Shown: positions 26,781 to 36,299, numbered from the stretch's first letter. The stretch is DNA of 64,000 nucleotides from Pseudomonadota bacterium (GCA_023431345.1 JAEYWK010000239.1:1-64000), one strand, 5' to 3'. Numbers and translations are program-made. Notes: a model not told the origin generated them from the letters alone.

Positions 26781-28193
26781 ATGAGCACGGACGCTGCTCG
26801 AACGGATACGCCGTCGCCACCCACGGCGGGGGAGCGTGTGCGCGTCGACCTTCATCTCGCGGGCGGGCCGCTCGGAAGCATCACGGCGCGCGACGTCGCC
26901 ATCAAGGACCTCGGCCCCTGCCGATTCCCGTCGCCGGCAGCCGGGCACCTCGGCGAGGGCGCGATGCACTTCGTCGGCGAGGCCGACAAAGTGCTGGTCG
27001 ACGATCGCTTGTCGCAGCTGCCCCAGGCTTCACCGGAGCGCCTCGCGCAATTGCCGGCGTTCGAGCTGGCAGGCCCGCGCAACCGCGTGTTCTTCGAGCC
27101 GAGCAAGGTGCGAGCCGGCATCGTGACTTGCGGCGGGCTTTGTCCGGGCCTGAACAACGTGATCCGCGGCTTGGTGCTCGAGCTGTGGTTCGGCTACGGC
27201 GTGAAGCGCATCTGCGGCTTTCGGTACGGCTATGAAGGGCTCGTCTCGCGCGGCAAGACGCCAGAGCCGCTCACGCCCGACACCGTGTCGCGCATCCACC
27301 ACCAGGGCGGCACCATCCTCGGCTCGTCGCGCGGCAGCCAAGACCCCGGCAACGTGGTCGACACCCTCGAGGCGCTCGGCCTCGACGTGCTGTTCGTGAT
27401 CGGCGGCGACGGCACCATCCGCGGCGCCATGCAAATCGCCGCAGAAATCGAGCGACGAGGCCTCGCGCTCGGCGTGGTGGGCGTACCCAAGACCATCGAC
27501 AACGACATCCACTTCATCGACCGCAGCTTCGGCTTCGAGAGCGCCTACTCCGCCGCCGTCGAGGTGATCCGCGCCGCGCGCGTCGAGGCGACGGGGGCGC
27601 GCGACGGCATCGGCTTGGTGAAGCTGATGGGCCGACACTCCGGCTTCGTGGCTTGCAGCGCCGCGCTGGCCTCGACCGACGTCGATTTGGTGCTCATCCC
27701 CGAGGTCGCGATGCAGCTCGAGGGCGAAGGCGGGGTCTTGCGCTACGTGGAGCGGGTGCTCGATCGCCAAGGGCACGTCGTGCTGGTGGTCGCGGAGGGG
27801 GCCGCGCAAGACTTGGTCTCCGATGGCAGCGGTAGCTCCGACAAGAGCGGGAACGCCAAGCTCGGCGACGTGGGCGTCTTCCTCCGCGATCGGCTCACCC
27901 GCCACTTCACGGAGCGAGCGCGGGCCGTGACGCTGAAGTACATCGATCCCAGCTACGCGATTCGTAGCGTGCCCGCTTCCCCGTCGGACAGCGTTTATTG
28001 CTGGAACATGGCCAGAAACGCGGTGCACGCCGCGATGGCGGGCAACACCGAAATGCTGATCGGCCGCTGGCACGGGCGCTTCGTCCACGTGCCGATGTCG
28101 CTCGCCACGCGCAGCCGCAAGCGGGTCGATCCCGGCGACGACGTGTGGACGAGCGTGATCGAGGCCACCGGCCAACCCCGGCTCTTCCGATGA
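26781..28193 (+). CDS. pfkA: ATP-dependent 6-phosphofructokinase (plant/PPi-PFK-like clade)
   Basis: The product is 470 residues from ATG 26781. Glycolytic phosphorylation of fructose 6-phosphate is indicated by FVIGGDGTIRGAMQI, VGVPKTIDNDIHFIDRSFGFESA and LMGRHSGFVAC. GGDGT has Gly where pyrophosphate enzymes have Asp, which indicates ATP as phosphoryl donor, while the PKTIDND loop is shared with the PPi-PFK and plant-like ATP-PFK clade. The ~110-residue N-terminal extension precedes TCGGLCPGLNNVIRGLVLEL. It overlaps the downstream membrane-protein gene by ATGA. Confidence 0.88.
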   Translation: MSTDAARTDTPSPPTAGERVRVDLHLAGGPLGSITARDVAIKDLGPCRFPSPAAGHLGEGAMHFVGEADKVLVDDRLSQLPQASPERLAQLPAFELAGPRNRVFFEPSKVRAGIVTCGGLCPGLNNVIRGLVLELWFGYGVKRICGFRYGYEGLVSRGKTPEPLTPDTVSRIHHQGGTILGSSRGSQDPGNVVDTLEALGLDVLFVIGGDGTIRGAMQIAAEIERRGLALGVVGVPKTIDNDIHFIDRSFGFESAYSAAVEVIRAARVEATGARDGIGLVKLMGRHSGFVACSAALASTDVDLVLIPEVAMQLEGEGGVLRYVERVLDRQGHVVLVVAEGAAQDLVSDGSGSSDKSGNAKLGDVGVFLRDRLTRHFTERARAVTLKYIDPSYAIRSVPASPSDSVYCWNMARNAVHAAMAGNTEMLIGRWHGRFVHVPMSLATRSRKRVDPGDDVWTSVIEATGQPRLFR

Positions 28194-28609
28194 GCGGGCA
28201 CGCCAGCGCCGCCCACTCGACCGGCGTTTGGCCGGTGCGCTACCTGGCGAGCTTGACGCCGCCGCGGCTCGTGCTGTGGTGTTACATCTGGTGGGTGATC
28301 GTCGCGTGGCGCTACTTCGATCCGAGCCCCCGGCTGTGGCTGAGCTCGCTCGGTATCAGCGCCATCATCGGCACCGGCCTTTACCTGAGCACGGCCCACG
28401 GCGGACGCTCGCGCACCCGGCTCGAGCCCTGGCAGGTCGCCCGGCTGTACATCATGCCGTTCTGTGTCTCGAGCTTCGCAGCGCTGATCAAAGGTCACGG
28501 CTTCGTGTTGGTTTTCCACCCGTCACTCGCGGATAACCTCGCCGCCCTCGTGAGCTGCGGGGCATTCGTGGTGCTGTGGCGCGTCTCGCGGGCATTCGCC
28601 TCCCCGTAG
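28190..28609 (+). CDS. Small membrane protein coupled to phosphofructokinase
   Basis: The 139-residue product starts at ATG 28190, overlapping the pfkA stop. Three or four hydrophobic segments (VLWCYIWWVIVAWRYF, LSSLGISAIIGTGLYLS, ALVSCGAFVVLWRVSRAF) are seen. No family is recognised. Translational coupling with pfkA suggests co-expression, but not a shared function. Confidence 0.6.
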   Translation: MSGHASAAHSTGVWPVRYLASLTPPRLVLWCYIWWVIVAWRYFDPSPRLWLSSLGISAIIGTGLYLSTAHGGRSRTRLEPWQVARLYIMPFCVSSFAALIKGHGFVLVFHPSLADNLAALVSCGAFVVLWRVSRAFASP

Positions 28610-28624
28610 CGCTGCGACGGCCCG

Positions 28625-29953
28625 TCACCGCGCGGCGGCTCGGCGAGCGGCGCTGGTGGCGGCCGCGAGCTCCTTCAGCACGCTGGCGGGCACATTTTCG
28701 CCCTCGACCCACGCGACGAGCGCCGGCTGCCAGGCCTTGTGCCAGGCCGGTGACAAGCGCTCGCGCAAGAAGGCCGCGAAGACGGCGTCGAGGAGCTGGG
28801 TCAGCTTCTCAATCAACGCCGTGCGCTCGAGGAAGGCGTCGTCCCCTTCCTCCTTGAGCAGCGCCGGGATCGCGCCGCCGCCGATCAAGTAGCGAGGCGC
28901 GTTGAAATCGAGCGCGAAGTCCTGCTGGTCGAGCCGCAGCACGAAGCGCGCCGCGACCGGGTGCTTCAGGTTGCGCACGGCTTCGCGCGCCTCCGGGCTG
29001 CCGGATGGCTGAGCGCCGCGCACCGCCACGCGCTCGGATCGATCGAGCACGTGCTCGAACATCAGCTTGCGATCGAGCCAAACCTCCGCTGATCCGAGCT
29101 CACCCAGCGCCACCGGCTCCGAAAACAGCTCGGCTCGCAGCCACAGCCACAGCACCAGCTCGGGGCCGAGGAAACGCGTGGTCTCGATGCGCTCGATGAG
29201 CTCGGACATCTCCTCATCGGCCTCCGCGGGCTCGGGCTCGTCGTCCGCTTCGTCGCTGGTGGCCGCCGCCTCCGCCGCCTCCGCCGCCTTGCGCGCCTTT
29301 TCTTCGGCTGCTTTCTCCAGCGCCGCCTTGGCTTTGCGGCCCGAGATGAAGCTGAGCGGCTCTACCTTCTCGAAGACCTTCTGCTGCGCGGCCGTGAGCC
29401 CGGCTCGGCCCGCCGCTGCGTAGGGGCTGTCGACGTGGAGCTCGAGCCCGAACGTCTTCTGAAACAGCGCCACGAACTCTTCGGTCGTGCGCACGGCGTG
29501 GGTGAACAGCAGCACCGTGCCCGCGTCCAGATCCCACAGCACGTCGAACGCGCGCGAGGTCGGCAAGATCTTCTTTCGCAGGCGCGCGATCACGCGCAGC
29601 TTGATGTCTTCGCGTTCGGCGCGGGTGAGCTTCTCGCGACCGGCGCGCGACAGCATGCGCTGCTCTTCGTCGGCCACCTGGGAACGCAAGAGCACCCCCG
29701 GGATCCGCCACTTGTCCACGCGAAAGCCGAGCTGGACGAAGCGGTCGTAAAAGATGCGATCGGCCTGAAAATCGAGATCGAACGGCCGCTCGATCACGCA
29801 CCAGCCCACCGCTTCCGACGCTTCGTCCTCGGGCGCGAGCGGCGTGAACTTTCGCAGCCGCACCGCATCCAAGTAACGCTTACGCAAATCCTTGGGAGGT
29901 TTGCCCTGCACGAACAGGCGCGTGAACGTCAGCGCCCCACGAGAAACACCCAA
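28625..29953 (-). CDS. rdgC: Recombination-associated protein RdgC-like
   Basis: The product is 442 residues from TTG 29953 behind AAGGAAGG. The N-terminus GALTFTRLFVQGKPPKDLRKRYL followed by KFTPLAPEDEASEAVGWCV matches RdgC, a ring-shaped DNA-binding protein that limits RecA activity. A characteristic insertion is an Ala/Glu-rich helix near residues 205-260 (for example ALEKAAEEKARKAAEAAEAAAT), which makes it longer than E. coli RdgC (~300 residues). The N-terminal homology and length pattern make it an RdgC-family divergent member; function in recombination is inferred. Confidence 0.7.
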   Translation of the reverse strand: MGVSRGALTFTRLFVQGKPPKDLRKRYLDAVRLRKFTPLAPEDEASEAVGWCVIERPFDLDFQADRIFYDRFVQLGFRVDKWRIPGVLLRSQVADEEQRMLSRAGREKLTRAEREDIKLRVIARLRKKILPTSRAFDVLWDLDAGTVLLFTHAVRTTEEFVALFQKTFGLELHVDSPYAAAGRAGLTAAQQKVFEKVEPLSFISGRKAKAALEKAAEEKARKAAEAAEAAATSDEADDEPEPAEADEEMSELIERIETTRFLGPELVLWLWLRAELFSEPVALGELGSAEVWLDRKLMFEHVLDRSERVAVRGAQPSGSPEAREAVRNLKHPVAARFVLRLDQQDFALDFNAPRYLIGGGAIPALLKEEGDDAFLERTALIEKLTQLLDAVFAAFLRERLSPAWHKAWQPALVAWVEGENVPASVLKELAAATSAARRAAAR

Positions 29954-30165
29954 CTCGACCTTCCTTTCGCGCCGCTGCGGCGCGGCCTCTGTTCATGCTC
30001 CGCACGTGGCCTGGGACTCATCGGCAGGCTCCCCATTGTCGCCACGAGCGGCGGGAGGCAAGCGCTGATTTACGGAAGCGGCGGCGCCGGCCGCGCAAAT
30101 CGGGTCTCGCGGGCGGTTTTCGAGGCCGATTGAGACTTGAGGCGCCCGGAACTAGGCTAGCGCGC

Positions 30166-31731
30166 ATGGGACTGTACTTGGGACTCGACTCCAGCACGCA
30201 AAGCCTCTCCGCGATGATCATCGACACCGACGCCGGGCGCGTCGTCGTCGACGAGAGCGTGAATTTCGGCAAGGCCCTGCCCCACTACGCTTCGCCGAGC
30301 GGCTTTCTGGAGCACGAAGATCCGCAGCTCAAGCACTCCAACCCGCTGATGTGGGTGGAGGCGCTCGATCTGCTGCTGGGTCGGCTCAAGGCTCGCGGCA
30401 CCGATTTCAGCGCCATCAAGGGCATCAGCGGCGCCGGTCAACAGCACGGCTCCGTGTACCTTTCGCGCTCCCTCGCCGACGTCCCGGCGTGGGACGCGAG
30501 TCGGGCGCTCGCGGAGCAGGTAGCGCCCCTGCTGAGCCGCAGCACGTCACCGATTTGGATGGATAGCTCCACCAGCGCCGAATGCCGCGAGATCGCGGAG
30601 GCGGTGGGCGGCGACGCGCGGGTGGTCAGCATCAGCGGCTCACGCGCGATCGAGCGCTTCACCGGGCCGCAGATTCGCGCGTTCTGGAAGCGCGACGCTC
30701 AGGCCTACGAGCGCACGCGCGAGATCCATTTGGTCAGCTCGTTCATCGCGTCGCTGCTCATCAACCGCAGCGCGCCGATCGATCACGGCGACGGCGCGGG
30801 CATGAATTTGCTCGAGCTCGCGAGCGGCGACTGGAGCTCTGCGTTGGTCGCCGCCACCGCGCCCGGCCTCGCCGAGAAGCTGCCGGCGGCCGTGCCCTCT
30901 CGCACGGAAGTGGGCGAAATCGCCGAATACTTCGTGCAGCGCTACGGCTTCGCGCGCGGCACCCGCGTCATCGCCTTCACCGGCGACAATCCGTCGAGCC
31001 TCGTCGGCATGGGCGCCACCGAGCCCGGCACCGCCGTCGTCAGCATGGGCACGAGCGACACCGTGTTCGCCGCCATGCGCAGCCCGCACACGGATCCCCG
31101 CGGCTTCGGTCACGTGTTCGGCAACCCGGCCGGCGGCTTCATGTGCCTGATCTGCTTCGCCAACGGCTCCTTGGCGCGCGAGAAGGTCGCCGAGCGCGCA
31201 GGGCTGAGTTGGGAGGCGTTCGAGCGCGCGATTCTGGAAGAAACGCAGCCGGGGAACCAAGGCAACCTGATGCTGCCGTTTTTCATCCCAGAAATGACTC
31301 CGAAGCTGCTGGCGCCGAAGGTGGAACTTTTCGGCAGCGAGAAATTCACGAGCTGGCAAGAGCCAGCCACGCTGGCGCGCGCCATCGTGGAAGCCCAAGC
31401 GCTCAGCATGCAGCGCCACTCCGACTGGATCGGCGAGCGGCCTCGGTTCATCCGCGTCACGGGGGGGGCCTCGAAGAACCGCGGCATTCGGCAGGTGCTG
31501 GCCGACGTATTCGACGCCGATATCCGAGCCCTGTCGGTCGGCAACTCCTCGGCGCTGGGCGGGGCGCTGCGGGCGGCGGAGGCGCTTTCGGGTCAGTCAT
31601 TCTCCTCGCTCTACGAGGTCTTCGCTGCGACCGATCCCCAGAGCAACGTGAGCCCCCGCCCCGGCGCTTCCGAGCAGTACGCAGGGCTCCGTCAAAAGCT
31701 CACCGAGCGGCTGGTCGCGCTGGGCGCCTAG
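30166..31731 (+). CDS. xylB: Xylulokinase, eukaryotic (XYLB-like) type
   Basis: The product is 521 residues from ATG 30166. It belongs to the FGGY kinase family and phosphorylates D-xylulose to xylulose-5-phosphate. The N-terminus (MGLYLGLDSSTQSLSAMIID), SGAGQQHGSVY, IDHGDGAGMNLLEL with the catalytic Asp, and the ATP-binding GGASKNRGIRQVLADVFD are present. The segment VDESVNFGKALPHY and PLMWVEALDLLLGRLKARG resembles the animal XYLB type more than E. coli XylB. It is joined to the MutS-like gene by a 1-bp gap, suggesting an operon. Confidence 0.87.
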   Translation: MGLYLGLDSSTQSLSAMIIDTDAGRVVVDESVNFGKALPHYASPSGFLEHEDPQLKHSNPLMWVEALDLLLGRLKARGTDFSAIKGISGAGQQHGSVYLSRSLADVPAWDASRALAEQVAPLLSRSTSPIWMDSSTSAECREIAEAVGGDARVVSISGSRAIERFTGPQIRAFWKRDAQAYERTREIHLVSSFIASLLINRSAPIDHGDGAGMNLLELASGDWSSALVAATAPGLAEKLPAAVPSRTEVGEIAEYFVQRYGFARGTRVIAFTGDNPSSLVGMGATEPGTAVVSMGTSDTVFAAMRSPHTDPRGFGHVFGNPAGGFMCLICFANGSLAREKVAERAGLSWEAFERAILEETQPGNQGNLMLPFFIPEMTPKLLAPKVELFGSEKFTSWQEPATLARAIVEAQALSMQRHSDWIGERPRFIRVTGGASKNRGIRQVLADVFDADIRALSVGNSSALGGALRAAEALSGQSFSSLYEVFAATDPQSNVSPRPGASEQYAGLRQKLTERLVALGA

Positions 31732-31732
31732 C

Positions 31733-33427
31733 ATGCAGTCACCGGACCTGCTCGAACCAGCGCCGCGGCTGCGCCTCGACGCTCGGCTCTTCGCAGAGAC
31801 GCTGACGTTCGCGTTCGCCACCGGCAGCTCGCCCGAAGCCTTCGAGCGCGTGCTGCGCAGCTACAGCCCCGGCTCGTCGAGCTTCGACCCGGAGCTGTTC
31901 GCGCGCGATTTGTTCGTGAAGGACTTGGTGGCGCGCTGCTTGTGCGTGAGCCCCGACAAGCGCGATCGGTATCCCTTGCTGCAGCGGCCGCTGCTCGCGG
32001 TGCTCACCCACCCCACCAGCGATTTGGCGACGCTACGCTTCCGTCATCAGGTGCTCGAGCAGCTGCTCGAGACGCCCGAGCGCGGCGCCGCCCTCGAGCG
32101 CGCCCTCGCGGAGATTCGCTACCTATTCGAGCTATTTCAGGGCGCGGATCGCGCGCGCCACAGCGGCGCGGTGCTGCGCCGCCTCGACATTCTGCGCGCA
32201 TTCCGGGCCACGCTCGACAAGGTGGGGAGCGCGTTCGAGGGCGCGGGCGGCCCGCTCGAGCGGGTCGTTACGTTCGTGCAAGCAGTCAGAGCCACCGACG
32301 GCTTCGCTCACCTCGAGAGCCTGCTCGACTACGAGAGCAACCTCGCTACCGTCGACGTGCGCGTTCGCCTCGGTCACGACGGCGAGGTCCGCAGCTTCGC
32401 GATCCAGCGCGTCGAGGAGAACCAGGCGAACCCGTGGTACGCGTCACCGCTGCGGCGCTTCCTCTCTCGCCTATCGCTGCTCTTTCGCGGGCTCTCGGTG
32501 AGGAGCTCGGAGCTTCTCGGCAGGTTGGTCGAGAGCGTGTTCGACGAGCTGCAAGACGCCTGGCTGCTGCTGTACCAGCTGATGCTGGATCTGGAGCTGT
32601 ACGCGGCCGCGCTGCGCTTTCGCGCGCTGGCCCGCGGCAAGGGCTTGGCCGTCTGCCTGCCAGAGCTGGTCGAGCCGGCCGCCGACGGTAGCGGCGACTC
32701 GCGCTTCGAACAGCTGTTCAACCCGTTCTTGCTTCTCGAGCCATCGCCACCGGTGCCGTGCGACATCGCGCACGGCGGCCACGCCATCACCATCGTCACG
32801 GGGCCGAATTCCGGTGGGAAGACGCGCCTTCTCCAGTCGGTGGGCCTGAGCCAGCTGCTGGCCCAAGCCGGACTGTTCGTGCCCGCGCGCGCGGCGCGGC
32901 TCTGCGTGCGCCCGGGCATGTTCGTCTCGCTCGTGCAGCAAGCCGAGGCGGAGCAGAGCGAAGGGCGCTTGGGTACGGAGCTGCTGCGCATTCGCAAGTT
33001 GTTCGAGACGCTGCCGCGCGAAGGCTTGGCCATCCTCGACGAGCTGTGCTCCGGCACGAACCCGACCGAGGGCGAAGAGATCTTCCAGCTGCTGATCGAG
33101 CTGCTCGGTGAGCTCTCACCCGCGGCCTTCATCAGCACTCATTTCTTGGGCTTGGCCGCGCGCCTCGAGCAGGAGCGACCGGTCGAGCTGACGTTCCTGG
33201 AGGTTGAGCTGGGCGCGTCGGGCAAGGCCACCTATCGCTTCACGCCCGGCGTCGCCAAGACCTCGCTGGCGCGCGGAGTGGCCGAACGCCTCGGCGTCAC
33301 GCGTGAGAGCTTGCGTGCCCTGCTCGATAGCCGCCGCGCAGAGCGGGAAGCCCGCGAGCCCGAGCGCGACAGCGATCCGAGCCGGCCGCGCTCAAGCCTC
33401 GCCGCCAAGAGCGAGCCGGCGTCGTAG
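31733..33427 (+). CDS. MutS-like ATPase (MutS domain V homologue)
   Basis: The 564-residue product starts at ATG 31733, one base after the xylB stop. The Walker A TGPNSGGKTRLL near residue 360 and the DELCSGTNPTEGEE Walker B/signature are typical of the MutS ATPase domain. The N-terminal half is helical and not recognisable as the mismatch-recognition domain. Proteins like this are MutS-related ATPases of unknown role, distinct from the canonical MutS. The C-terminal tail is Arg/Ser/Pro-rich. It converges with, and overlaps by 36 bp, deoC. Confidence 0.8.
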   Translation: MQSPDLLEPAPRLRLDARLFAETLTFAFATGSSPEAFERVLRSYSPGSSSFDPELFARDLFVKDLVARCLCVSPDKRDRYPLLQRPLLAVLTHPTSDLATLRFRHQVLEQLLETPERGAALERALAEIRYLFELFQGADRARHSGAVLRRLDILRAFRATLDKVGSAFEGAGGPLERVVTFVQAVRATDGFAHLESLLDYESNLATVDVRVRLGHDGEVRSFAIQRVEENQANPWYASPLRRFLSRLSLLFRGLSVRSSELLGRLVESVFDELQDAWLLLYQLMLDLELYAAALRFRALARGKGLAVCLPELVEPAADGSGDSRFEQLFNPFLLLEPSPPVPCDIAHGGHAITIVTGPNSGGKTRLLQSVGLSQLLAQAGLFVPARAARLCVRPGMFVSLVQQAEAEQSEGRLGTELLRIRKLFETLPREGLAILDELCSGTNPTEGEEIFQLLIELLGELSPAAFISTHFLGLAARLEQERPVELTFLEVELGASGKATYRFTPGVAKTSLARGVAERLGVTRESLRALLDSRRAEREAREPERDSDPSRPRSSLAAKSEPAS

Positions 33428-34090
33428 CTCGTCCAGCACGTCGGCCGTCTTGCTGCAGCCGCTGCGGGTGCAGCCGATCTCGCGGATTTCGAGCAGCATA
33501 TCGAGATCCTGAACTCCGCCCGCTGCCTTGACCTGCACGTGCGCGGGGGCGTGCTTGCGCATCAGGCGCAGGTCGGCGAGCGTGGCTCCGGACGAGCCGA
33601 AGCCAGTCGAGGTCTTGACCCAATCGACCGACAACTCCCCGCAGAGCTCGCAGAGGCGGATCTTCTGCGCGTCGGTCAGGTAGCAATTCTCGAAGATGAC
33701 CTTCAGCTTCTGACCGCGCGCGTGAGTCGGCTCGAGGACCGCCAAGATGTCGCTGCGCACCGCCTCGAAGTCGCCGCTCCGCACCTGGCTGATGTTGACG
33801 ACCATGTCGAGCTCGCGCGCGCCGTCGCTCAAGGCTTGCTCGGCCTCCAGCTGCTTCGAGCTCGGGCTCTGGCCTCCGTGCGGGAAGCCGATGGTGGTCG
33901 TGGGCAGCACGCTCGAGCCGCGCAAGATCTCGGCCGCGCGGCTCAAGTAGAAGGGCATGATGCACACGCTGGCCACGTCGTACTCGAGGGCGAGCCGACA
34001 GCCCGCCTCGAGCTCGTCGCGCGTCATCGTCGGCTTGAGCAGCGAATGGTCGATCATCTTGGCCAGGTCGGCGTAGCGGGGCAGCGGCAT
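33392..34090 (-). CDS. deoC: Deoxyribose-phosphate aldolase
   Basis: The product is 232 residues from ATG 34090 (MPLPRYADLAKMIDHSLLKP). It catalyses cleavage of 2-deoxyribose-5-phosphate into glyceraldehyde-3-phosphate and acetaldehyde. The Schiff-base lysine lies in DWVKTSTGFGSSGATL and the assisting lysine in VQVKAAGGV; the catalytic Asp lies in LDMVVNISQV. Length is normal for DeoC. The frame extends beyond 34090, but into the amtB strand-shared region. The end overlaps the convergent MutS-like gene by 36 bp. Confidence 0.93.
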   Translation of the reverse strand: MPLPRYADLAKMIDHSLLKPTMTRDELEAGCRLALEYDVASVCIMPFYLSRAAEILRGSSVLPTTTIGFPHGGQSPSSKQLEAEQALSDGARELDMVVNISQVRSGDFEAVRSDILAVLEPTHARGQKLKVIFENCYLTDAQKIRLCELCGELSVDWVKTSTGFGSSGATLADLRLMRKHAPAHVQVKAAGGVQDLDMLLEIREIGCTRSGCSKTADVLDELRRRLALGGEA

Positions 34091-34197
34091 GGCCTCAGCG
34101 TGCGCACAAAAAGGCCGCGAGCGGCAGCAGAGATTGCTCTCCGCGTGCCGCTCGCGTGCTATCGGCCGGTCTGTCGCCAGCCGCAGTGACGCTACGC

Positions 34198-35682
34198 TTA
34201 CGCGATCTCGCCCGAGTGGTAGCCGCGCTCGCCGTGGTCGCTCAAGTCGAGGCCGGTGACCTCGTCCTCTTCGCTCGGGCGGAGGCCGATGGTCGCCTTG
34301 ATGGCGTAGCCGAGGACGACGGTCGCGATCACGGACATCGTGATCGTGAGGCCCATCGCCTTCAGCTGCTCGAGCCAGAGGCTGCTGCCCACGAGGTCCT
34401 TGAGGTTCGTGTTCAGGTTCGGGTTCACGTCGGCGCTGGCGAAGATCCCGACGAGCAGAGCGCCCATCGTGCCGCCGACCGCGTGCACGCCGAAGGTGTC
34501 GAGCGCGTCGTCGTAGCCGAGCGCCGCCTTCAGCTTGGTGCAGGCGAAGAACGGAACGATACCGGCCAGCACGCCGATGATGACCGCGCCGGAGGCGGTG
34601 ACGAAGCCCGCGCAGGGCGTGATGACCACGAGGCCGCCGACCGCGCCCGAGCAGAAGCCGAGCACCGAGGGCTTGCCGCGGGAGATCCACTCCGCCGCCG
34701 GCCAGGACGCGCAAGCGACGGCCGTCGCCAGGGTCGTGGTGAGGAAGGCCTGCGAGGACACGCCATCCGACGCGACCGCGCTGCCGGCGTTGAAGCCGTA
34801 CCAACCGACCCACAGCATGCCCGTGCCGATCATGGTCAAGACCATGCTGTGCGGAGCGAAGTTCTCTTTACCGAAGCCCTTGCGCTTGCCGACGATGAGC
34901 GCGAGCACGAGCGCCGACCAGCCAGAGCTCATGTGCACGACCGTGCCGCCTGCGAAGTCGATGGCCTTGATGCCAGCGTTGGCGTTCCACACGCCGTTCA
35001 TGAAGCCGTCGACGCCCCAGACCATGTGGGCGAGCGGGAAGTAAACGATGAACATCCAGCCGAGCATGAACAGCAAGAGGGCGCTGAACTTCATGCGCTC
35101 GGCGATGGCGCCGACGATCAGAGCCGGCGTGATGATGGCGAACATCAGCTGGTAGCAGGCCCACACGTTGTGCGAGACCCACGCCGAGTAATCGGTGTTC
35201 GGCGTCGCGAGCACGTCCTTCAACATCGCGAAGCGCGTGTCGCCCAGGAAGGGGCTGCCAGGTGCGAAGCACAGGCTGTAGCCGATCGCCCACCACAGGA
35301 TCGTGACGAGGCCCGCCATCGCGAGGCACTGGGCCATGACGCTCAGCACGTTCTTGCTGCGGACGAGGCCGCCGTAGAACAGCGCCAGGCCCGGCAGGGT
35401 CATGAACAGCACGAGCGCCGCGCACACCATGATCCAGGCGTTGTGGCCCGGCCCAGGGCCGGCGACGAGCGAGGTGCGAGCCGCGCCCGTGGCGTCTTTG
35501 TCCAAACGGGCGCCGTTGTTCATGTACGCCTCGATGTCGGCGACGCGGTCTTGGAGCGCCGAGACATCGACGGCGGGCGCCGCCGCCGCCGGAGCTGCAG
35601 CCGGTGCGTCTTCTGCCCAGCTGACACTGGCTGGCAGAAGCGCCAGCATGAAGAGAAGAATCGTGAGCAACCGTTTGGACAT
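34198..35682 (-). CDS. amtB: Ammonium transporter AmtB
   Basis: The product is 494 residues from ATG 35682 with a signal peptide (LLTILLFMLALLPASVSWA) and a short Ala-rich periplasmic helix before the Amt core. The core has eleven expected membrane segments, ammonium-pore twin histidines in GGTVVHMSSG and FGVHAVGGTMGALLVG, and GFCSGAVGGLVVITPCAGFV. The C-terminus (EEDEVTGLDLSDHGERGYHSG) is the usual AmtB tail that docks PII. No glnK is adjacent, which is unusual for amtB. Confidence 0.95.
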   Translation of the reverse strand: MSKRLLTILLFMLALLPASVSWAEDAPAAAPAAAAPAVDVSALQDRVADIEAYMNNGARLDKDATGAARTSLVAGPGPGHNAWIMVCAALVLFMTLPGLALFYGGLVRSKNVLSVMAQCLAMAGLVTILWWAIGYSLCFAPGSPFLGDTRFAMLKDVLATPNTDYSAWVSHNVWACYQLMFAIITPALIVGAIAERMKFSALLLFMLGWMFIVYFPLAHMVWGVDGFMNGVWNANAGIKAIDFAGGTVVHMSSGWSALVLALIVGKRKGFGKENFAPHSMVLTMIGTGMLWVGWYGFNAGSAVASDGVSSQAFLTTTLATAVACASWPAAEWISRGKPSVLGFCSGAVGGLVVITPCAGFVTASGAVIIGVLAGIVPFFACTKLKAALGYDDALDTFGVHAVGGTMGALLVGIFASADVNPNLNTNLKDLVGSSLWLEQLKAMGLTITMSVIATVVLGYAIKATIGLRPSEEDEVTGLDLSDHGERGYHSGEIA

Positions 35683-35978
35683 CTTGGGTACCTCTGAAAG
35701 GGACGAACGAAGCGTTTGGGAAGAAACGGGGTTTCGCCTCGGCCAGCGGGTTTCCGGCCCATTGGCTCCTGAGCGCTCGAGAATTACCGCGTTGTTTTTT
35801 TCGCGAATGTTTCCTCGAGCTGTCGCGAAAAGATCCGAAACCTAGTCCGGGGCCGGATCCCCTGTTTGGAAACGCTGCCGACACGTTCAGGCATCGGTCG
35901 CGAAATAGAGCGGTCGGCGGTCCGCAGTCGGAGAGCAGCGGCCCGCGTCAGTGCCGCGCGATCATGCCGAGACCGCGC

Positions 35979-36299
35979 TCAGTTCGGCCTCACCTCGGAG
36001 ATGCGAAACCACAGCGACCTGCTCGTCCCGCATTGGCGACAGCGCAAGCGCGCTTCGCGTAAGCGAACGCCGCCCACGGTGACGGCGACGTGCTCGACGA
36101 GCTCGTGTTTGCCTTCACAGCGCGGGCACACCACGGACTCCGCGTGCGCTTCCACGACGGCCGCGCTCACGATCCCGATGGGACGCTCGGAGGAGCCGCC
36201 GATCTCGAGCGCGAACAAGCGCTCTCGTGCGCTCTGCAGCTTCTCGAGATCGCGCTCCGCTTCGCGACGTTTGGTTCGCCGTCGGGGGCTCTTCGCCAT
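35979..36299 (-). CDS. Small zinc-ribbon protein
   Basis: The 106-residue product starts at ATG 36299 (MAKSPRRRTKRREAERDLEK). A basic N-terminal coiled coil is followed by CPRCEGKHELVEH and CRQCGTSRSLWFRI, a CxxC...CxxC zinc ribbon that would bind one zinc atom. Upstream frame to 36539 is unlikely coding. It may bind nucleic acid or protein; function unknown. Divergent from the hybrid kinase with a ~270-bp spacer. Confidence 0.65.
   Translation of the reverse strand: MAKSPRRRTKRREAERDLEKLQSARERLFALEIGGSSERPIGIVSAAVVEAHAESVVCPRCEGKHELVEHVAVTVGGVRLREARLRCRQCGTSRSLWFRISEVRPN

Noticed and set aside
34156..35697. 513-residue frame antisense to amtB
   Set aside because: AmtB motifs are clear on the minus strand; the plus frame is Arg/Asp-rich shadow sequence.
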